Positions 56,496 through 64,000 of a stretch of DNA of 64,000 nucleotides are shown piece by piece. The stretch lies in the NCBI RefSeq assembly GCF_006517395.1, contig NZ_VDCY01000006.1, forward strand, positions 103,287 through 167,286, written 5' to 3'. A program made the position numbers and the translations under genes. Source of the DNA: Terrilactibacillus laevilacticus. Its GTDB lineage: Bacteria; Bacillota; Bacilli; Bacillales; Sporolactobacillaceae. Positions within the stretch are counted from its first letter, which is position 1. Each line of letters begins with the position of its first letter. The notes beneath the pieces are model-generated. The model saw only the letters and a program-made list of their open reading frames with translations, made no database searches and had not been told where the DNA came from.

Positions 56496-56855
56496 TCACT
56501 TTTTATTATTTTTAAATTTAAAAGGAAATAAGCTAATGTATTGAACAGTGATGACAGCAGGTAAAATATAACCAATAATCGCTTCTATCGTCGCTACCCC
56601 TCTAGATAATCCGAATGGCGTGATATCCCCGTAGCCTACCGAAAGCAAGGTAATCGCACTAAAATAAAGCGTTCGTGAAGCATGATCCGCCCACAATGGC
56701 ATTTCAGAATAAGCATCATGATGATCAATAATAATTCCTAAATCAAAAACATCAAGAAGAATGTAGACAAACGTAAAAAAAACAATAATATTTACACACA
56801 TAATAAATAGACCAATGGAATTATATATAATACTTCTACGTTGATCATCATTCAT
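56496..56855 (-). CDS. Two-TM potassium channel
   Basis: 119-residue ion channel of the KcsA-like fold: first membrane helix (SIGLFIMCVNIIVFFTFVYI), pore helix and selectivity filter SVGYGDITP (residues ~78-86), second helix (EAIIGYILPAVITVQYISL). No C-terminal RCK domain, so gating is unclear; the short charged tail ends KFKNNKK. AGGAGG-type site before ATG 56855. Monocistronic, directly upstream of the tRNA cluster on the same strand. Confidence 0.9.
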   Translation of the reverse strand: MNDDQRRSIIYNSIGLFIMCVNIIVFFTFVYILLDVFDLGIIIDHHDAYSEMPLWADHASRTLYFSAITLLSVGYGDITPFGLSRGVATIEAIIGYILPAVITVQYISLFPFKFKNNKK

Positions 56856-56913
56856 TCTTCATTCCTCCTAAAAGCAGGCCCTAGTACATGCCTATGCTTT
56901 TAGAAAGAAATTC

Positions 56914-56997
56914 ATGATTTGACTTAAGGAGCTTCTTTTTATGTCTAAATAAAGCGTATATATTCATAACGGAACCCGAATAGGGTTCCGTTTTTTT
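56914..56997 (+). other. Possible short transcript with MSK mini-ORF and terminator
   Basis: AAGGAG (56926-56931) is followed by ATGTCTAAATAA (MSK), then ACGGAACCC/GGGTTCCGT (56969-56990) with TTTTTTT on the plus strand. No plus-strand gene lies upstream, so the terminator may end a small RNA; TTGACT at 56918 could be its -35. Confidence 0.35.
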
Positions 56998-57003
56998 AAC
57001 ATA

Positions 57004-57159
57004 TTAGCTATTTGGAAACAATTCTTTTTGATCAATCATTTTATTAATACGGCCTTTAACTGCTTGACCCATTTTGTTGTTCGGTTTCATCATTTGATAA
57101 GCAACAGCGCCAATACCGATACTTGCCATAATAGGTAACCAGCCTATTCCTTTATTCAA
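57004..57159 (-). CDS. Small DUF3918/YrzQ-like protein
   Basis: 51-residue protein, starting at TTG 57159 (or GTG 57162) after GGTGGTGG. Sequence NKGIGWLPIMASIGIGAVAY then QMMKPNNKMGQAVKGRINKM, IDQKELFPNS: one short hydrophobic segment and a basic tail. This is the layout of the small DUF3918 proteins found in Bacillus genomes. Function unknown; family assignment by eye only. Confidence 0.6.
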   Translation of the reverse strand: MNKGIGWLPIMASIGIGAVAYQMMKPNNKMGQAVKGRINKMIDQKELFPNS

Positions 57160-57282
57160 CACAACCACCACCGCAATCTTATTTGGTTCACATCATGTGA
57201 ACATTAGATATATTACCCTTCATTTTTAGAAGTATTATCGATAATTATTGGTAACGATCATGCTATGCAGATCACGGCCCTG

Positions 57283-58080
57283 TTATTTTGATACTGGAAC
57301 AGCATGGTAATATTCTTCAAGGGTCCAACCATGTTTAGCTAGCTCTTTTGAGATAGCTACACCAACATATCGAATATGCCACGCTTCAAATTCATAACCC
57401 GTTATTTTTTCTTTACCCTCTGGATAACGAACAATGAAACCATAGTCACTCGCATGCTTAATGAGCCATTTAGCTTCTTTCGTGTGGTTAAAAGCGGTAG
57501 TCGCTGCATATTTTCCATCAATTCCCGAGACATCAATGGAAAGCCCAGTCTCGTGTTCACTTGTACCTGGTAAGGCACTGTACATCAATGCTTTTTCTTT
57601 CCCATCCTTTTTTGCATAGTTATTAAATAAAACGGTTTGTGTGGCATGTGAACGGTAACCGGAGACTCCCGCCAAATCAATGCCGTCCTTTTTTGCTCCT
57701 GCAAACAACTTTTCAAGCGCTTTTGCGGCTGGTTTACGTAATTGTCTTTTCTCTATTTTATTTTGAAATAGAAATGGTACATTCGGATACACTAAATCTT
57801 TAGGCGCATAATTATCTGGTAATGCATATTGTTTATTAACAAGCACTGAAACACTATCAGGGTTAGCAACAACAGGTAATCCATCGTTATTTTTTTGTGA
57901 TGTTACTTTGACACTTGGTTTATCTTCAGTTTCGGATTTTTGTTCTACATGGGTGTCTAATTGTTGTGTTGTTTTAATTGATTTTTCAGGAGGCTCTGAA
58001 AAATAACGTGTCCAAATTGAACATCCAGAAAAAACAGCCAAAAGCAAAATGAATAAAATAGCACTTGAAATTAAACGCAT
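57283..58080 (-). CDS. VanY/LdcB-like D,D- or L,D-carboxypeptidase lipoprotein (M15B)
   Basis: 265-residue lipoprotein trimming peptidoglycan side chains. Lipobox LLAVFSGC near residue 20. The M15B domain (~residues 95-260) has SGYRSHATQTVLF, the zinc/catalytic SEHETGLSIDVSG and WHIRYVGVAI. AGGGAG six bases before ATG 58080. The 60-residue Lys/Thr/Gln-rich linker is typical of surface exposure. Monocistronic. D-Ala-D-Ala versus L-Lys-D-Ala cannot be separated by eye; no vancomycin-resistance genes are nearby, so a housekeeping role is likely. Confidence 0.9.
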   Translation of the reverse strand: MRLISSAILFILLLAVFSGCSIWTRYFSEPPEKSIKTTQQLDTHVEQKSETEDKPSVKVTSQKNNDGLPVVANPDSVSVLVNKQYALPDNYAPKDLVYPNVPFLFQNKIEKRQLRKPAAKALEKLFAGAKKDGIDLAGVSGYRSHATQTVLFNNYAKKDGKEKALMYSALPGTSEHETGLSIDVSGIDGKYAATTAFNHTKEAKWLIKHASDYGFIVRYPEGKEKITGYEFEAWHIRYVGVAISKELAKHGWTLEEYYHAVPVSK

Positions 58081-58171
58081 AAGCAACTCCCTAACTTTAT
58101 TTTCAATGTTAATAGTATATCATTCGTTGTCTATTTCCAAAATAGGGGATTTTAGATCCTTTACTTTATAG

Positions 58172-58446
58172 AGGTTGATCAAAAAGTCACCAAATGATAA
58201 CGCGAATCTTGGTGCCCATTTGTTAGTACGATCCTCATGTAGAGGATAAAGAGGATTTCCAGCCAAAAACGCTCAACGTGTAGTTGGCGCCTGAAGCTAC
58301 CACATCATGTGGAATGCTGGTCCTAAGGAACTGCACCGCTCTTAGCCTCCGACGCCCAGGACGGGCTAGTACTGGCGTTTCTTGCAGGATGCCAGCGTAC
58401 TTAGCCAGTAACCCTTTTTATTTGTCACCTTTTTAAACACGGCACT
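58172..58446 (+). repeat. MITE-like element, copy C
   Basis: About 275 bp, same orientation as copy B; left end AGGTTGATCAAAAAGTCACC, right end GTCACCTTTTTAAACACGGCACT, both with point changes in the inverted ends. TTATA occurs on both sides. Confidence 0.8.
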
Positions 58447-58537
58447 TATAAATTTAACCAAAAAATAAAACCCTACATAAGCGTACGGTTACAAGTTATT
58501 TATATTTTATTGGATTAACATATTTGAGGAAGGGTAT

Positions 58538-58705
58538 CTATTGAAGCCATAAGTGGACGAGAAGCGTAATGGTGATGCCAAGAACCACATTGGTGATAAA
58601 TAATTTCTTACGGAGTTTAATGTTCATGATTTCCAATTGTTTAGCTTGGGATGATTCCTTTTGTAGCATTACATTCTCAGAAAAAGTACCCCGATCATCA
58701 ATCAT
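58538..58705 (-). CDS. Small membrane protein
   Basis: 55-residue protein with AGGAGG eight bases before ATG 58705: IDDRGTFSENVMLQKESSQA, a charged helix (KQLEIMNIKLRKK) and a C-terminal membrane segment (LFITNVVLGITITLLVHLWL). Its ribosome site and topology support a real gene. It is wedged between two MITE copies. Family not recognised. Confidence 0.65.
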   Translation of the reverse strand: MIDDRGTFSENVMLQKESSQAKQLEIMNIKLRKKLFITNVVLGITITLLVHLWLQ

Positions 58706-58801
58706 TTCATCTACCTCCTACTTTTTTCTACCTTGAGTATAACTAAATGATGTAAAAGTACTGTTAACTCCATGTTAGAATTCCATTAATTTAACTATTA
58801 G

Positions 58802-59076
58802 AGTTTGTTCAAAAAGCCGCCAAATGATCGTTCGAATCTCGGCGTCCTCTTGTTTTCCGGTCCTCATGTAGTATATATAAGAGGATCTCTAGCTAAAATT
58901 GCTCACGTCCTGTGGCTGACGTGAAGATACCACATCTTGTGGAATGCCGGTCCTAAGGAACAGCGCCGCTCTTTGCCTCCGACGCCCAGGACGGGCTAGT
59001 ACTGGCGTTTCTTGCAGGATGCCAGCGTACTTAAAGCTAATAACCCTTTTTGTTTGTCACCTTTTTGAACACGCAC
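58802..59076 (+). repeat. MITE-like element, copy D
   Basis: About 275 bp, same orientation as B and C; AGTTTGTTCAAAAAGCCGCC to GTCACCTTTTTGAACACGCAC. TATTAG before and TATAAAG after resemble a degraded target duplication. Confidence 0.8.
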
Positions 59077-59167
59077 TATAAAGCTAATTTTTTGTATATT
59101 CACGATAAATTAATGAAACCGTTTTATAATTTTGATCGTAAATAAACTATCTAAATTAAAGAATGGA

Positions 59168-59515
59168 GTGATTCTTATCTATTGTCCAGTTTGCGATGAT
59201 GTTCGGATGAAAGAAGTCAATAAAAACCATGTTCTCGTGGATGTTTGTCCAAATTGTAAGGGAGTATGGCTTGATCGAGGCGAATTAGATAAGCTTCTTA
59301 AACAAGTCAGCGATGTAGAAGGTCCCTATATAGATAGACAACGATATGATCGTCCTCCTGAATACAACGAAGATCACCATTATAAAAACTATAATGATGA
59401 TTACGACGATTATCATCATCAAAAACATTACCATCAAGATTATGATAATAACAAATATCCAAAGAGAAAAAAGAAAAAATCAGTTATGGATATGCTCGGC
59501 GATATCTTTGATTAA
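59168..59515 (+). CDS. TFIIB-type zinc-ribbon protein with Asp/Tyr/His-rich tail
   Basis: About 115-residue cytoplasmic protein. YCPVCDDVRMKEV and DVCPNCKGVWLDRGELDKLL form a zf-TFIIB zinc ribbon (CPxC...CPNCxGxWLDxGEL). The second half is dominated by Asp, Tyr, His and Lys (NDDYDDYHHQKHYHQDYD) and may bind metal; the end is KKKKSVMDMLGDIFD. The start is unclear: family members begin right before CPxC, where only ATC (59177) follows GGAGTG at good spacing; GTG 59168 overlaps the site; TTG 59132 lacks one. Confidence 0.8.
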   Translation: MILIYCPVCDDVRMKEVNKNHVLVDVCPNCKGVWLDRGELDKLLKQVSDVEGPYIDRQRYDRPPEYNEDHHYKNYNDDYDDYHHQKHYHQDYDNNKYPKRKKKKSVMDMLGDIFD

Positions 59516-59518
59516 TTC

Positions 59519-59586
59519 AAAAGGACTCCTCGTTCAATAAAATGTACCCTTTATAAAGGACATTTTACAATACGAGAGGTCCTTTT
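59519..59586 (+). terminator. Nested hairpin terminator
   Basis: Outer arms AAAAGGAC and GTCCTTTT with CTCGT/ACGAG; inner arms AAAATGTACCCTTTA / TAAAGGACATTTT. Confidence 0.75.
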
Positions 59587-59619
59587 CTTACACATCTTTA
59601 ACCATGCGTTTGTACCAAA

Positions 59620-60044
59620 ATCATATAATTTTATTTCATCAGTGAACTTAAAGAAGTTGTTTAAAAAGTCACCAAATGATAAGCTGCGAATCTCGGCGCC
59701 CTCTTGTTTTTCCGGTCCTCATGTAGTGGGATACAGGAGGACCTTCAACTAAAATCGCTCACGTCCTGTGGCGGGCGCCTGAAGCTACCACGTCATGTGG
59801 AATGCCGGTCCTCAAAACAGCGCCGCTCTTTTCCTTCTTGCCTCTAATTTGCCACCTTTTTGAACACGCACTTAAAGCCCATCCTGTTATATAAATCATA
59901 TGCTCGTAAATTTTCAACATCGACGTTCGGAGATACTTCACGAATGACTTGTGTTTTTGCATTGTCAAAAACTACTTGTATCAATCCACGACCAATACCT
60001 TTCCCGCGGTATTCTTCTGATACAAACAAGGAATTTTATTAAAA
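59620..60044 (-). pseudogene. GNAT acetyltransferase interrupted by a MITE copy
   Basis: From 60029 the frame reads LFVSEEYRGKGIGRGLIQVV, NAKTQVIREVSPNVDVENLR and YDLYNRMGFK (acetyl-CoA motif RGKGIG intact), then enters repeat copy E. On the other side of the repeat the frame continues without loss as FTDEIKLYDFGTNAW. The sequence ACTTAAAG occurs at both junctions. The N-terminal part is also missing, so the gene had already decayed or was truncated. Confidence 0.8.
59654..59869 (+). repeat. MITE-like element, copy E (internal deletion, inserted in a gene)
   Basis: About 216 bp; left end AAGTTGTTTAAAAAGTCACC, right end GCCACCTTTTTGAACACGCA. Lacks the GACGGGCTAGTACTGGCG block, like copy A. 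It is flanked by the 8-base direct repeat ACTTAAAG (59646-59653 and 59870-59877) and splits an acetyltransferase frame. Confidence 0.85.
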
Positions 60045-60269
60045 ATATTGGTTTTTCAGTCGCCTTTTGTTTTTCTTGTAGTGTAGGAGGCTCATACCTT
60101 CCGCACGTGTCTTTCAACAATCCGCTCTATATTTCAAAAAAACTACCTAAAATCTAAATCCATGATATGCTTTTACTTAATCGGAATTTGGGTGAATCCT
60201 GTACAATGCGGTTCTCTAGGAATGGATAGTGTTCACCCTTGATCTAATAAAAATACGGAAGTGATATTG

Positions 60270-60755
60270 TTGAAAATAAGAGATGCCGTACTAGATGACC
60301 TTCCTGCCATGCTCAGTATTTACAATGACGCGATAGTAAAACTCACTTCAACATTTGATTTAGACAAACAAACCTATGAACAACGTAAAATTTGGTTTGA
60401 TCATCACGGGGACAGATTTCCGCTAATTGTGGCAGAGATAAACGATGAAGTCGTTGGCTATTGTTCTTTATCCCCCTATCGGCAAAAATTAGCGTATGCC
60501 CAAACCGTAGAATTATCGATCTATGTTTCAGAAAGTTATCGACGTCAGGGGATAGGAAAAGCCTTAATGTCTGAAATTTTACAGCGTGCACATGAACTTG
60601 GCTATCATACCGTCATTTCAGGTATCGTCGGTGGTAATATGGGAAGCATTCAACTTCATGAAAGGTTTGGTTTTATATACATCGGCTGCTTTAAAGAAGT
60701 AGGTTACAAATTTAATGCATATCGCGATGTTCATTTTTACCAATACATGATATGA
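60270..60755 (+). CDS. GNAT acetyltransferase, phosphinothricin/methionine-sulfoximine type
   Basis: 161-residue PAT/Bar-like N-acetyltransferase: KIRDAVLDDLPAMLSIYNDA, LIVAEINDEVVGYCSLSPYR, VYVSES-like SIYVSESYRRQGIGKALMSE, HTVISGIVGGNMGSIQLHER and FGFIYIGCFKEVGYKF. The RRQGIG acetyl-CoA loop is intact. TTG 60270 follows GGAAG by 8 bases; GTG 60261 and TTG 60267 are alternatives. These enzymes acetylate L-amino-acid sulfoximines or sulfones; resistance to phosphinothricin is not implied. Convergent with the muramidase gene. Confidence 0.88.
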   Translation: MKIRDAVLDDLPAMLSIYNDAIVKLTSTFDLDKQTYEQRKIWFDHHGDRFPLIVAEINDEVVGYCSLSPYRQKLAYAQTVELSIYVSESYRRQGIGKALMSEILQRAHELGYHTVISGIVGGNMGSIQLHERFGFIYIGCFKEVGYKFNAYRDVHFYQYMI

Positions 60756-60838
60756 AAAAGACACCACGGGTAGTAACCCCCGAAAGTTAGATTTTTACTC
60801 TAGCTTTTGGGGTGCAGTACCTGAGATGGTGTCTTTTG
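60754..60838. terminator. Large bidirectional terminator
   Basis: AAAAAGACACCA pairs with TGGTGTCTTTT; inner paired arms CCCCCGAAAG and CTTTTGGGG, AGA/TCT. It serves the converging acetyltransferase and muramidase genes. Confidence 0.8.
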
Positions 60839-60866
60839 AATTTTATCAAGATCACATGCTTAGTAA

Positions 60867-62123
60867 TCAACCGCCAATTTTATTTGTGTAGGCGACATCT
60901 ATGTCAACATTTCCTTGAATGCCCGGGACCTTTCCTTTACTCGTGTATTGCCACATGCTTGCTGTACGTCCGAGTGTATTACCCCAACGCGCGACCCATA
61001 ATAACATACCTTTATTCAGTTTCTTCTCATCCAATTCGTATTGTAGAATAGATGTACTCGTGTAAATGCCAATTTTTTTATATCCTAATTGATTCAATCG
61101 TTGATAAAATGTATTTACGTAGGAGGTTAAATTTTCTCTCGTTGTTTGTTTTAATAAATTTTCATATTCCACATCAACAAAAACGTAACCTGTAATTTTT
61201 TGTCCTTTTAACTTACTAGCAAAGTACTCTGCTTCTTTCTTTGCTTTATCTGTCGATGTTGCATTAAACATATGATAAACACTTGTTTTAAGACCCGCAG
61301 CATTAGCATCCTTTAAATCTTTTTGAAAATACGGATTCACATCGAGTAGTCCGCCAGTTGTCTTAATGGCAACAAAGCCATAGCCCGCTGCCTTGACTTT
61401 TTTAAAATCGATAATTGGATTGTTCCTTAGGTGCTGAGCATTTCCTATATCAATACCTTTCTTCAAATAACGCGAGACATGAGTATAATATGTATGTGCA
61501 TATTTTCCCTTATAACCAATCGTTAACCAATTCCCTTGCTGTGCATATACAGATACTTTTGAAGCGAGAGATTGGGTCCCAATAACTTTATCACTATATT
61601 GATCATGTACAACCAATTGATCAGCTGCATAACCTGTATACCATACCTTGGGAGAACCCTTTTTAACACTTTTCGCATTTACATGTGCATAACCAGTCTT
61701 ATAAGCAATAGAAAGCTGACTCCCCTGCTGGGCATAAACATTTATCGGTTCATTTTTAGGGAGTGTACCCACCGATTTACTTGTGTTTATATCATAGACC
61801 GTTAGCCTCGAACCAGCATAGCCTTTGTACCACAATGGAGGTTTACTCTTTGAAACATGTGTCTTGTATGTATAAGCATATTTATGATTAAACATAATCT
61901 TATACCAAGAACCCGTTTGTCCATAAATATAAAAAGGTTCATTCTTCGCTAACTTACCTATATACTTGCCATTGGGGGTACTTCGTACAGTTAAAGTGCT
62001 AGTCCCATGGGCAATACTTTTTGACATTGCATTGGCCTGATTTTGTAAAGGAAACATTCCGTATAAAAAAACAGTAACCATTAGACACGAAATAAAGACA
62101 ATGATTGACTTTTTAAAACGCAC
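60867..62123 (-). CDS. Secreted GH25 muramidase with SH3-like wall-binding repeats
   Basis: 418-residue exported lysozyme. Signal peptide to about residue 32 (after ANA). Three SH3-like repeats (~35-215), each with LTVRS/LTVYD/LVVHD, GTL/KLAKNEPFYIYGQ or NEPINVYAQQGS and YKTGYAH/YKGKYAH phrases; then a GH25 domain (~222-418) with the catalytic pair region KKGIDIGNAQ (first Asp) and GYVFVDVEYENL (second Asp/Glu) and ending NVDIDVAYT. It should cleave glycan strands during wall turnover or lysis. ATG 62123; GGAGG site lies upstream. Monocistronic. Confidence 0.9.
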   Translation of the reverse strand: MRFKKSIIVFISCLMVTVFLYGMFPLQNQANAMSKSIAHGTSTLTVRSTPNGKYIGKLAKNEPFYIYGQTGSWYKIMFNHKYAYTYKTHVSKSKPPLWYKGYAGSRLTVYDINTSKSVGTLPKNEPINVYAQQGSQLSIAYKTGYAHVNAKSVKKGSPKVWYTGYAADQLVVHDQYSDKVIGTQSLASKVSVYAQQGNWLTIGYKGKYAHTYYTHVSRYLKKGIDIGNAQHLRNNPIIDFKKVKAAGYGFVAIKTTGGLLDVNPYFQKDLKDANAAGLKTSVYHMFNATSTDKAKKEAEYFASKLKGQKITGYVFVDVEYENLLKQTTRENLTSYVNTFYQRLNQLGYKKIGIYTSTSILQYELDEKKLNKGMLLWVARWGNTLGRTASMWQYTSKGKVPGIQGNVDIDVAYTNKIGG

Positions 62124-62344
62124 CGAAAAGCCTCCCTCCTGCTTAATCTATTTACTACTATTCTATCAGAATTTAGGAAAATATGTAATTAAGATTATAG
62201 AATCGTAGTTTTATCTCACATTAATGGGCCGTAAAACCCCCATCTCAAAAGGTTAAAAGTATAATCAAGTGCCTTTGTAGAGGATAACTATTCTAAAAAA
62301 AGGCTAGATTGGTCAGACTAACAATCGGCGAGGGAAGCTTCACT

Positions 62345-62803
62345 TTATTTTTGCATATAAATATTTGGGTGGCTGATTTCCATATATCTTTCTGGATCTA
62401 CTGGGGTAAAACCATACTTAGAATATAAATCATGGGCATCAAGAGTGGCTAATACAATTTTACGTACATTTTTAATACCTGAATAATTCACAATCTGCTC
62501 CACTAGACATTTACTGAGACCTATACCTCTATAGCTTGGTAAAATGAAGACATCTGCAAGGTAAGCAAAAGTAGCCAAATCGGTTATAAGGCGTGCAAAT
62601 CCCACTTGCTTTGCATTTCCTTCTTGAGGATTTCCATTAAAAACACCAAAACAAATGGAATTCTGAATAGAATCTTCTAAAATAGTCATTGGAATCCCTT
62701 TACTCCAATAAGCTTCATTGTGAAGAAAGTTATAGATAACATTAATATCTAAATCATTTTTATTAGTTGAAATCGTGAATCCGTCTTTAATAGGAATAAT
62801 CAT
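62345..62803 (-). CDS. GNAT acetyltransferase
   Basis: 152-residue GNAT protein of the type DUF/‘YjdJ-like’: FTISTNKNDLDINVIYNFLH, EAYWSKGIPMTILEDSIQNS, ADVFILPSYRGIGLSKCLVE (acetyl-CoA RGIGLS loop) and VLATLDAHDLYSKYGFTPVD. AAAGGAGG five bases before ATG 62803. The N-terminal YWSKG..M..ledSIqNS block is shared with widely distributed small acetyltransferases of unknown substrate. Monocistronic. Confidence 0.88.
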   Translation of the reverse strand: MIIPIKDGFTISTNKNDLDINVIYNFLHNEAYWSKGIPMTILEDSIQNSICFGVFNGNPQEGNAKQVGFARLITDLATFAYLADVFILPSYRGIGLSKCLVEQIVNYSGIKNVRKIVLATLDAHDLYSKYGFTPVDPERYMEISHPNIYMQK

Positions 62804-62893
62804 TTAGTTTTCCTCCTTTTACATATATATTTGTTAGATTACATTTCCCAACACTCTAGTATCAACCTGGTATCCATTTGGGTTAATGATGGC

Positions 62894-63046
62894 TTATTTT
62901 TTAAGATACCTAATGTATTTAATGTTGTTTTTCAAAGTCATTCGAACTGTACATTCCATTCTTTGTTTACTTCTTATTTTAGCAAATTCATCAAACCACT
63001 TGGGTATCATGTTCTCTAATCCTTCCCGTCGTGGTTTGAACAATTG
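62894..63046 (-). pseudogene. C-terminal fragment, possibly of a replication protein
   Basis: Minus-strand frame KPRREGLENMIPKWFDEFAK then IRSKQRMECTVRMTLKNN, IKYIRYLKK and stop, without start. The GxENMIPKWFDEF phrase recalls tails of phage/plasmid DnaD-type replication proteins; this is a weak guess. The remainder of 62804-63300 is gene-free. Confidence 0.35.
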
Positions 63047-63293
63047 ATACTCAAAAAATAACCTTAATTAATTATAGAGACCTATTGGTTGCTCTTACTT
63101 TAAGTGAACACGATCATCCGTCTACAACCTTAATCAATCTGAACTTAGGTGAGGGAAGATCAGATTACTAAAAACATCTTCTCCACCATTAACAATTAGA
63201 TCAACAGTATTCTATCACCAAGACATCTATTATTATTGCCGCATTCTCGATTCTCGTTCCACTTGAATCCAGAACAATTTTGTTTTTTTATGT

Positions 63294-63325
63294 ACAAAAA
63301 AGCAGCCAACCTTAAGTTGACTGCT
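63294..63325 (-). terminator. Terminator of the rRNA operon
   Basis: AGCAGTCAAC pairs with GTTGGCTGCT (one G-U) around CTTAA and is followed by TTTTTTGTAC on the minus strand, 8 bases after the last 5S gene. Confidence 0.9.
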
Positions 63326-63332
63326 CTCGCTT

Positions 63333-63452
<120 letters not shown>

Positions 63453-63453
63453 G

Positions 63454-63526
<73 letters not shown>

Positions 63527-63528
63527 AT

Positions 63529-63603
63529 TGGCTCCACAGGTAGGATTCGAACCTACGACCGATCGGTTAACAGCCGATTGCTCTACCACTGAGCTACTGT
63601 GGA
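63529..63603 (-). tRNA. tRNA-Asn (GUU)
   Basis: 75 bases, TCCACAGTAGCTCAG to CTGTGGAGCCA; anticodon loop TGTTAAC; CCA encoded. Lies between the two 5S genes. Confidence 0.95.
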
Positions 63604-63629
63604 ATGATCATTTCATTATATACAAAAAA

Positions 63630-63749
<120 letters not shown>

Positions 63750-63867
63750 TATGAAGGTAATCCTTCAAAACTGAAAGTGAAAGTGCGTCGTACATCATGC
63801 AAGTATCGGTGTTGTCACAGGACGTGACGTCTTTAACCGACGTTCCTTGCTTTTAAACAGAAGTTTC

Positions 63868-64000
63868 TTGGTTAAGTCCTCGACCGATTAGTATCTGTCA
63901 GCTCAAGCGTGTCACCACGCTTCCACCTCAGACCTATCAACCTCATCATCTCTAAGGGGTCTTACTAACTTAAAGTTATGGGAAATCTCATCTTGAGGGG
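63868..64000 (-). rRNA. rrl: 23S ribosomal RNA, 3' end (runs off window)
   Basis: The minus strand carries the 23S 3' end: GATAGGTCTGAGGTGGAAGC, ACTAATCGGTCGAGGACTTA and ACC at ~63868. About 133 bases are inside the window; the rest of the operon lies beyond 64000. Confidence 0.95.

Overview
The window is a low-GC chromosomal segment of a Bacillaceae-type bacterium. The evidence is the conserved block sigW-rsiW-cdaA-cdaR-glmM-glmS with a glmS ribozyme, B. subtilis-like regulators and operators (MhqR, Fur, CcpA cre, SigL, SigW), perfect AGGAGG-type ribosome binding sites with frequent TTG/GTG starts, and a tRNA cluster beside an rRNA operon. A probable SigK promoter in front of a cupin gene hints at sporulation. 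The species cannot be fixed from the sequence alone.

Layout. 1-9 kb: 3'-truncated glutamine synthetase, secreted 5'-nucleotidase, a TetR / isochorismatase-like hydrolase / MFS exporter group, an APH-like kinase and an ABC-F ribosome protection protein whose leader looks like a complete transcription attenuator. 9.9-16 kb: NDH-2, an acetyltransferase and a large secreted GH32 levanase with a sigma-54 promoter and nested accessory domains, set among decayed gene fragments. 17-27 kb: mhqO-mhqP with two MhqR boxes, a MntA/HepT toxin-antitoxin pair, a Fur-controlled FTR1 iron permease, a cupin, a lactate permease, a sulfite-oxidase-like molybdoenzyme and remnants of an IS4 transposase and a methionine aminopeptidase. 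27-44 kb: a dense island of aldo/keto reductases, short-chain dehydrogenases and a carboxymuconolactone decarboxylase-like protein, interleaved with TetR, MerR and HxlR regulators; this resembles an electrophile/carbonyl-stress collection and contains several decayed paralogues and a group II intron tail. 44-47 kb: repeats, an SH3-L,D-transpeptidase and frameshifted small genes that look like a decaying mobile segment. 47.6-55.4 kb: the cell-envelope and c-di-AMP block. 55.6-56.4 kb: seven tRNAs. 56.5-62.8 kb: K+ channel, small proteins, VanY-like carboxypeptidase, GH25 muramidase and acetyltransferases. 63.3-64 kb: the 3' end of an rRNA operon (23S-5S-tRNA-Asn-tRNA-Thr-5S), on the minus strand.

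Two repeat classes stand out. One is a MITE-like element of about 275 bp with inverted ends, in five copies; one copy interrupts an acetyltransferase gene and is flanked by a direct repeat. The other is a pair of pyrimidine-rich intergenic stretches carrying a reiterated AAAAARTT-type motif. Many small pseudogene tails show a genome segment undergoing insertion and decay. I did not find a CRISPR array, an intact prophage or an obviously new multi-gene system; the strongest candidates for new biology are the ABC-F attenuator, the nested levanase under sigma-54 control and the MITE family.
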